Of a stretch of DNA of 10,268 nt, positions 5,701 to 10,268 are shown one piece after another. This DNA is from Desulfobacteraceae bacterium (GTDB lineage Bacteria; Desulfobacterota; Desulfobacteria; Desulfobacterales; BuS5), in the NCBI GenBank assembly GCA_030642865.1, contig DAOWMW010000023.1, forward strand, positions 1-10,268. Reading direction: 5' to 3'. The position numbers and the translations under genes were made by a program. The stretch's first letter is position 1, and each line of letters starts with the position of its first letter. The notes beneath the pieces were generated by a model. It was given only the letters and a program-made list of their open reading frames with translations, was not told where the DNA came from and did no database searches.

Positions 5701-5990
5701 ATATTTTATTGACAGGTAAAAATAAAATTTCATTGATCCAGATCCATAATGTTGCAAAAGCCCTTGGATTAAAAGATGCTTTACGCCAGTTAACTCTCAA
5801 TATTAATAAAAATGAATTTGTCATTATAGCTGGACCCGGTGGCGCCGGAAAAACAACGCTCCTGCAACCCCGTCTGGGGAAAATGCATGTCATTCTTTCA
5901 TTGGAATCCATAAATGAAATATTCAGGGGAAAACCGGGCTGGAGTTTATTATCGCTTCCGATAAAAAAAGATTTAAAGAGCTTGAAGTAA
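5694..5990 (+). pseudogene. ftsE: Truncated ftsE (cell-division ABC ATPase), N-terminal part only
   Basis: Residues about 14-57 of this frame (LIQIHNVAKAL.LKDALRQL, NINKNEFVIIAGPGGAGKTTLL) match the first 45 residues of FtsE, including the Walker A P-loop GPGGAGKTT. FtsE normally starts MIxxxxVxKxY, so the original start may have been the TTG at 5733. After TTLL (about position 5865) similarity stops abruptly. The Q-loop, the LSGGEQQR signature, Walker B and the H-loop of a roughly 220-residue FtsE are all absent, and the frame ends after 98 codons. It cannot be a working ATPase. In related bacteria ftsE-ftsX-envC precede the S41 protease gene found just downstream, which supports a decayed cluster. 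Another ABC ATPase is a weaker alternative. Confidence 0.65.
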
Positions 5991-6127
5991 ATAGTATGAA
6001 ACTTCTTGACCTTACAGGTAGACTTTCTGCTCAAAAAAAAGAAAAAGCCGCTCTTGGGATTCAACTGGAAAAAGAAGAGGTCGCTGCAGTTTTTGAAGAG
6101 GCAGGCTCCCGTGGGGACAGCCTTTAG
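5918..6127 (+). pseudogene. Coiled-coil-like gene remnant (possibly envC-type)
   Basis: An open stretch in a different frame from the ftsE remnant begins right after a stop (5915-5917). It reads LEFIIASDKKRFKELEVNSM, KLLDLTGRLSAQKKEKAALG, IQLEKEEVAAVFEEAGSRGD and SL before TAG. It is rich in Leu, Lys and Glu with heptad-like spacing. That would fit the coiled coil of the murein-hydrolase activator EnvC, which usually lies between ftsX and the S41 protease gene. No M23 domain or signal peptide follows. An ATG at 5996 could open a 43-codon frame but lacks a ribosome binding site. The assignment to envC rests mainly on position. Confidence 0.3.
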
Positions 6128-6172
6128 ATTTGCTTAAATGGTTAAAATTTTAATAAAAGGGGTGCATGGGAT

Positions 6173-7534
6173 ATGATAATAGCAACAAAAAGTGTAAGAT
6201 TCGGATTAGTTATAATTGTAGCTGCAGTCTTTTTTACGTTCGGTGCAATATATGACAGGGATCTTTCGGCAAATAGTGACAAGACCTACGAAGGACTTAA
6301 GACTTTTGCCGATGTGATTGATTTTATTGAAAAAAATTATGTTGACCATGTGGAACCCAAAGAACTTATTGAAAAGGCGATCCAGGGGATGGTCAGCAGT
6401 CTTGACCCCCATTCTTCACTTCTTCCCCCTGAAGCACTTGAAGATCTAAAGATTGAAACAAAGGGTGAATTTGGAGGGATAGGAATAGTTATCAGCATGC
6501 CCAAGGGGTTGCTCACAGTAATATCACCCATTGAAAATACTCCGGCTCACAGGGCAGGAGTAAACTCCGGGGACATTATTATTGAAATTAATGGTGAATC
6601 GACAAAAGGGATGATGATCTGGGAAGCTGTGAAAAAAATGAGAGGCCCCAAGGGTGAAGAGGTTTCAATAGCCGTATTGCGAAGCGGGGTTCCAGAACCG
6701 ATAGATTTTAATCTGATTCGGGACATAATACCCATAGAAAGTGTTAAGTCCATTGTATTAAAACCTGGATACGGATATATCAGAGTGACAAATTTTCAGA
6801 TTCATACAGCTTCTGACCTTCAAGATGCCTTAATTGAAATGGAATCCGGCGATCTACCTTTAAAGGGACTTGTGCTCGATCTTCGTGATAATCCAGGGGG
6901 ACTCCTTGACCAGGCTATTAAAGTCTCTGATCTTTTTCTTGAAGATGGTGTTATAATCTCAATCAAGGGACAGAAAAAGGATCGTGTAAAAGTTTATGAG
7001 GCACAGAAAAATGATGTAAAACGTGATTATCCCATCGCACTTTTGATCAGCGGCGGAAGTGCCAGTGCATCGGAAATTGTGGCGGGGGCGTTGCAGGATC
7101 ATAAACGGGCAATTATTATAGGAACAACATCTTTTGGCAAGGGTTCTGTTCAAACTGTTGAAACCCTCCAGGATGGTTCCGGGCTAAAATTGACCATTGC
7201 CAGATATTATACTCCAAGCGGCAAGTCAATTCAGGCTCAGGGTATTAAACCTGACATTGTTTTAAAAAAGGAGATTTTTACTGATCAGAAATTTGTTTCA
7301 GAAAAAGACTATTTAAAAGAGAAAGATCTGAAAAATCATCTTAATCCACAACCCGACGAGTTGAGTAAAAAAATACCGGAAAATAAGGAGACTGGAAAAG
7401 AAAAAACAACCAGTGAAGTCGATTCAAGGTACGGGACTTTAAACAGGGAAAAACTTCTTTTGGATAACCAGGTTGGCTACGCCCTTAATCTTCTTGTGGG
7501 GTATGAGATTTTAACTGCAAATGGTGTGCGATAA
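6173..7534 (+). CDS. Carboxy-terminal processing protease (S41 family)
   Basis: A 453-residue CtpA/Prc-like protease acting in the periplasm. It has a membrane anchor or uncleaved signal (about 9-27, GLVIIVAAVFFTFGAIY), an N-terminal helical part with the family's SSLDPHSSLLPPE (75-87), a PDZ domain (about 97-172, FGGIGIVI...PAHRAGVNSGDIIIEING) and the S41 core (about 190-365). Catalytic Ser298 in GGSASASE, Lys323 in FGKGSVQT and Gln327 have the 25-residue Ser-Lys spacing of characterised Ctps, so the enzyme should be active. The carboxylate-binding GLVLDLRDNPGG is at 232-243. The C-terminal 85 residues are charged and less conserved. Such proteases clip C-termini of envelope proteins and peptidoglycan hydrolases. 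AAGGGG precedes the ATG at slightly long spacing. The deacetylase gene follows after 39 bp, indicating an operon. Confidence 0.93.
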   Translation: MIIATKSVRFGLVIIVAAVFFTFGAIYDRDLSANSDKTYEGLKTFADVIDFIEKNYVDHVEPKELIEKAIQGMVSSLDPHSSLLPPEALEDLKIETKGEFGGIGIVISMPKGLLTVISPIENTPAHRAGVNSGDIIIEINGESTKGMMIWEAVKKMRGPKGEEVSIAVLRSGVPEPIDFNLIRDIIPIESVKSIVLKPGYGYIRVTNFQIHTASDLQDALIEMESGDLPLKGLVLDLRDNPGGLLDQAIKVSDLFLEDGVIISIKGQKKDRVKVYEAQKNDVKRDYPIALLISGGSASASEIVAGALQDHKRAIIIGTTSFGKGSVQTVETLQDGSGLKLTIARYYTPSGKSIQAQGIKPDIVLKKEIFTDQKFVSEKDYLKEKDLKNHLNPQPDELSKKIPENKETGKEKTTSEVDSRYGTLNREKLLLDNQVGYALNLLVGYEILTANGVR

Positions 7535-7573
7535 CCCCTTTTTCTGTGGAATCACAAGGCCTGAAATTCAAAT

Positions 7574-8590
7574 ATGTCAAAACAGAAAAAAGTTCCCACT
7601 AAAAAAACGACTGTACCAAAAAAAAAAAGATCAAAAAACCAGAAAATAGAGTTGGGTAAATCCATTTTAGCCCTTTTGTTTCTGGTTTTTTTTTCTGCTT
7701 TGGCCGGGTACTTTGCCCATGATTTTATAATATTTGAAAGTAAAACAAAAGATTATACAGAAAAAACAGCAAAAAAAAAAGATATTAAAAAAAAGGAAGG
7801 CTTAAAAAAAAAAACAGTTACAAAGGCTCCTGTTTATGAAATTTATCCTGATTTAGAAAAAAAAAAATATCCTCAAAAGTTGAAAAAGCCTCTTCCCCCG
7901 CCACGAATTCCAAAGAATCTGCCCATGGTTGCAATTATAATCGATGACCTTGGTTATGACATGGGACTTGCCGAAAAATTTCTTGAACTCAATGGAGTGA
8001 TTACCCTGTCGGTTCTTCCCCATGGCCCCTTTAGCAAGAAGATAGCCCGAATAGCCAGGGAAAACCAGATTGAAATCATGCTCCATTTGCCCATGGAACC
8101 CAATGAATATCCCAGGGTAAAGCCTGGGCCTGGGGGAATACTTTTCTCCATGGCCCCTGATCTCCTCATAGCCCAGCTTAATAATAATATCGCCAGCCTG
8201 CCCTCCATAAAAGGGGTTAATAATCATATGGGCTCGAGAATTACCGCTGACTCATCCAGGATGAACCAGATTTTTTCTGTTTTAAGAAAAAAAGGTCTTT
8301 TTTTCATTGACAGCAGAACAACCAGTGAGACCCGATGCAAATCCTCTGCCCGTCTTTTTCATGTTCCTTTTGCAGAGAGGGATGTATTTTTAGATCATTT
8401 ACATGAAATCGATTTTATAGAAAAACAGATAAAATTATTAATAAGGGTTGCTTATAAAAATGGTACGGCAGTAGGGATAGCCCATCCGTTTCAGCAAACC
8501 TATGATGTATTGGAAAAGGCTCTTCCTGAAATAAAGACAAAGGTGCGCCTGGTCACTGCATCAAAAATCGTACATATTGTAGGGGATTAG
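7574..8590 (+). CDS. Divergent polysaccharide deacetylase family protein (YibQ-like)
   Basis: A 338-residue protein with a short Lys-rich cytoplasmic head, one membrane segment (about 30-53, SILALLFLVFFSALAGYFAHD), a Lys-rich stalk (about 55-110) and a periplasmic divergent polysaccharide deacetylase domain (about 117-335). Signature segments are AIIIDDLGYD (120-129, metal-site Asp pair), HLPMEP (171-176), NNHMGS (216-221) and FFIDSRTTS (243-251). The substrate of this family is not established; a cell-wall glycan is assumed from its usual company with envC and S41 protease genes. It lies 39 bp behind the protease gene. The stalk and head contain four adenine tracts of 10-11 bases, an obvious slippage risk (see findings). 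The ribosome binding site is weak (caaggcctg). Confidence 0.9.
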   Translation: MSKQKKVPTKKTTVPKKKRSKNQKIELGKSILALLFLVFFSALAGYFAHDFIIFESKTKDYTEKTAKKKDIKKKEGLKKKTVTKAPVYEIYPDLEKKKYPQKLKKPLPPPRIPKNLPMVAIIIDDLGYDMGLAEKFLELNGVITLSVLPHGPFSKKIARIARENQIEIMLHLPMEPNEYPRVKPGPGGILFSMAPDLLIAQLNNNIASLPSIKGVNNHMGSRITADSSRMNQIFSVLRKKGLFFIDSRTTSETRCKSSARLFHVPFAERDVFLDHLHEIDFIEKQIKLLIRVAYKNGTAVGIAHPFQQTYDVLEKALPEIKTKVRLVTASKIVHIVGD

Positions 8591-8594
8591 GGCC

Positions 8595-8860
8595 TAGTTA
8601 TGTCAGTAATGTCCGGCTATAATCTTGCAAGAGGGAAGTTTAATTGCTTTTGTAGTGTATTGAATAAATTTCTTAGAATTTCTTAGTGCAGCGTAGCCGA
8701 AAAATTGCGATTGTTTGAGCGAGGCACGAGGGAGTTTCGCAATTTTGGTGAAGCAAACTTAGAAATTCAAGAAATTTATTCTTTAATAGCGGAAAAAATA
8801 ATTAAACTTCCCGTATTTTGTTTTTTGCAATTTCCTAACCGGACATCACTGTAGTTATGT
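8595..8860. mobile_element. 248-bp nested miniature element of family P2 with 9-bp target duplication
   Basis: The perfect direct repeat TAGTTATGT (8595-8603 and 8852-8860) flanks an element at 8604-8851. Its ends CAGTAATGTCCGG and CCGGACATCACTG are inverted and match the ends of P2 copies A and B; inverted homology continues inward to gggaagtttaatt. Inside lies a second inverted repeat (8662-8781, gaataaatttctt / gaaatttattc). Within that is a third hairpin, aaaattgcga (8701-8710) with tcgcaatttt (8737-8746). No coding sequence is present, so a transposase must act in trans. It fills almost all of the 292-bp gap between the deacetylase and endonuclease genes. Confidence 0.8.
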
Positions 8861-8882
8861 GTAAGAAAGAATAAGGAGTGTT

Positions 8883-9737
8883 ATGATTTTTTGGAATAAA
8901 GATATTGAGAAAAAATTTTTTACGGAAGCAATGAAAAATTTTGCCTCACCTGAACAATTATTTTACAGATTGACTGATGGCTATTTTGCTTATGTTCCAA
9001 AAGGTAAAAGTGCAGAAGGACAAACTTTACAAAGCAGGAATTCATTAATTGGACAATATACGGAAAAGTGGAGTAAAGATTTTTTTCAGCCTATAGCAAA
9101 AGAAATGGGATTATTCGCTGTTAATAGCGTTATTTGTTCAGAATTAGGCTTATCTATACAAAGTGATGCTGATTTGGCATTTTGCACGACTAACGAAACT
9201 CAACAAAAAGCAGAAAACATAAAATTGCTATTTGAAATAAAAATGAGCATTGTAAACAACTATAAATTTAACAATAATCAAGTTGTTTTTACGGGTGATT
9301 ATAAGAAGCACAAAGGCAACCCATCAATTTTACGTTCGGATTCTATGCTGAAAGCTATCGGTAAGTCAATAAATATTAGAGTTTCTGGAATTGAATCAAC
9401 AAAAATACCAATTATCATTTTAAGCAATAGTCCAATTACAAAAAATTATGCAAAAAAAGTTGATTTTTTAAAGAACTCGGGGATTGTCCAAGGTTTTATT
9501 TCCATTTATCCAAATCCAACAGAAGATTGTATAATAAATACAAAACAGAAAGGTTTTCAAACATTTGATAACTACAATGGTTTAACAGATTATATCAAAG
9601 AAATTGTTAATTCTGAAATGAATTTTTTTTCTTCAATGTTGCCAAAAAGGAAATTAGGGCAAATAATTTCAGTTTCTGCCAGAGAAAAAGACGATATTTC
9701 AAAGGCAGAGAAGTTTCTAACTCTGATAAATGAATAG
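8883..9737 (+). CDS. Type II restriction endonuclease, PD-(D/E)XK type
   Basis: A 284-residue protein whose role is inferred from a nuclease motif and from the adjoining methyltransferase. The catalytic signature is SDADLAF (Asp95 and/or Asp97) followed about 20 residues later by LLFEIKMS (Glu118, Lys120), the PD...ExK pattern of restriction enzymes. The N-terminal 70 residues and the C-terminal half are not recognised; no zinc finger, helicase or transmembrane segment is seen. AAGGAG lies six bases before the ATG. The methyltransferase starts 10 bp after its stop. Base composition is clearly more AT-rich (many AAA, ATT and TTT codons) than in dnaJ or purC, suggesting horizontal arrival. The recognition site cannot be predicted from the sequence. 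A solitary nuclease of another defence type is the main alternative. Confidence 0.75.
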   Translation: MIFWNKDIEKKFFTEAMKNFASPEQLFYRLTDGYFAYVPKGKSAEGQTLQSRNSLIGQYTEKWSKDFFQPIAKEMGLFAVNSVICSELGLSIQSDADLAFCTTNETQQKAENIKLLFEIKMSIVNNYKFNNNQVVFTGDYKKHKGNPSILRSDSMLKAIGKSINIRVSGIESTKIPIIILSNSPITKNYAKKVDFLKNSGIVQGFISIYPNPTEDCIINTKQKGFQTFDNYNGLTDYIKEIVNSEMNFFSSMLPKRKLGQIISVSAREKDDISKAEKFLTLINE

Positions 9738-9747
9738 GATAAAACTA

Positions 9748-10268
9748 ATGAAAACATATCAAAATACAAAAGGAACAGAATCAAGTTCTTTTGGGACAAA
9801 TGGAAGAATAAACCATGATTCAAGTAAATTTTATGATTCAAAGCTATATAAAGAATTAGGTAATGATAGAAAAGTTAACAAGAAAAACAACCTGTTTCCT
9901 GATAATTTATTGAATTCAACAATATTTGGTTCAGCAGAAGATATGTCAATGATACCAGATAATTCATTGCATTTAATGATTACATCACCACCATATAATG
10001 TATCAAAAGAATATGATGAAGATTTATCTTTATCCGAATATTTGAAAATGTTGAGGAAGGTTTTTACAGAAACTTATCGAGTCTTAGTAAATGGTGGTCG
10101 TGCTTGTATTAATGTGGCAAATTTGGGTAGAAAACCATATATACCACTGTCAGATAATATTTCAAAAATAATGATAGACATTGGTTTTAATATGCGTGGT
10201 GAAATTATTTGGAATAAAGCAGCAAGTGCAAGTCCTTCAACGGCTTGGGGAAGCTGGATGTCTGCTTC
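9748..10268 (+). CDS. DNA methyltransferase (N4-cytosine or N6-adenine), 5' part
   Basis: The first 173 codons are visible and the frame is still open at the window end. A polar, Ser/Asn-rich head (about 1-50) is followed by TIFGSAEDM and the catalytic motif IV, TSPPYN (79-84), then VLVNGGRACINVANLG (about 119-134) and GEIIWNKAASASPSTAWGSW (about 154-173). SPPY with this downstream block is typical of amino-methyltransferases modifying cytosine N4 or, less often, adenine N6. With motif IV this near the N-terminus, the AdoMet-binding FxGxG motif is expected further downstream, beyond the window, as in the beta-class order. It should protect the host DNA from the endonuclease encoded 10 bp upstream. 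An AGGA lies nine bases before the ATG. Confidence 0.88.
   Translation, partial: MKTYQNTKGTESSSFGTNGRINHDSSKFYDSKLYKELGNDRKVNKKNNLFPDNLLNSTIFGSAEDMSMIPDNSLHLMITSPPYNVSKEYDEDLSLSEYLKMLRKVFTETYRVLVNGGRACINVANLGRKPYIPLSDNISKIMIDIGFNMRGEIIWNKAASASPSTAWGSWMSA

Noticed and set aside
5675..6064. A 129-codon minus-strand frame across the ftsE remnant.
   Set aside because: It has low-complexity Phe/Lys-rich translation, no ribosome binding site and no recognisable domain. It is the complement of the P-loop region and a repeat.
7853..8227. Minus-strand open frame opposite the deacetylase gene (124 codons).
   Set aside because: It is a shadow of a well-supported gene. The phenylalanine run at its end is simply the complement of an adenine tract.

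Overview
The window looks like a chromosomal segment of an anaerobic, fairly AT-rich Gram-negative bacterium. The best guess is Desulfobacterota, near Desulfobacteraceae. This rests on protein flavour, on the order ftsE remnant / S41 peptidase / divergent polysaccharide deacetylase, and on a high density of short palindromic repeats. The taxonomic call is inference; no rRNA or other marker is present.

Layout. Positions 1-357 hold two inverted remnants of an IS3-type transposase tail around a 163-bp palindromic element. Positions 358-869 are non-coding, ending in a likely sigma70-type promoter for a free-standing 71-residue biotin carrier protein (870-1085). A hairpin and a large palindromic repeat follow (1096-1293). 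On the minus strand lie purC (SAICAR synthetase, 2391-3272) and, 6 bp downstream of it, a ParB-domain DNA-binding protein (1383-2384). The 466 bp between purC and dnaJ are almost filled by three different palindromic repeats. Plus-strand dnaJ (3739-4860) and queD (4902-5276) follow; queD is bracketed by perfect 25-bp direct repeats. After a hairpin and another small palindromic element come an apparently truncated ftsE start and a frame-shifted coiled-coil scrap (5694-6127). Next are an intact carboxy-terminal processing protease (6173-7534) and a YibQ-like divergent polysaccharide deacetylase (7574-8590). These two envelope genes normally sit behind ftsE-ftsX-envC, so the cluster appears to have lost its front part here. 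A 248-bp nested palindromic element with a perfect 9-bp target duplication (8595-8860) separates them from a type II restriction-modification pair. That pair is a PD-(D/E)XK endonuclease (8883-9737) and the start of a SPPY-type DNA methyltransferase (9748 to the window end).

The housekeeping genes serve purine synthesis, protein folding, queuosine precursor synthesis and cell-wall maintenance. They are not one pathway. The unusual content is the repeat landscape: at least four families of palindromic, probably transposase-dependent miniature elements. Several form gene ends or lie against gene starts, one family has visible 9-bp target duplications, and they sit next to gene decay and an AT-rich restriction-modification import.
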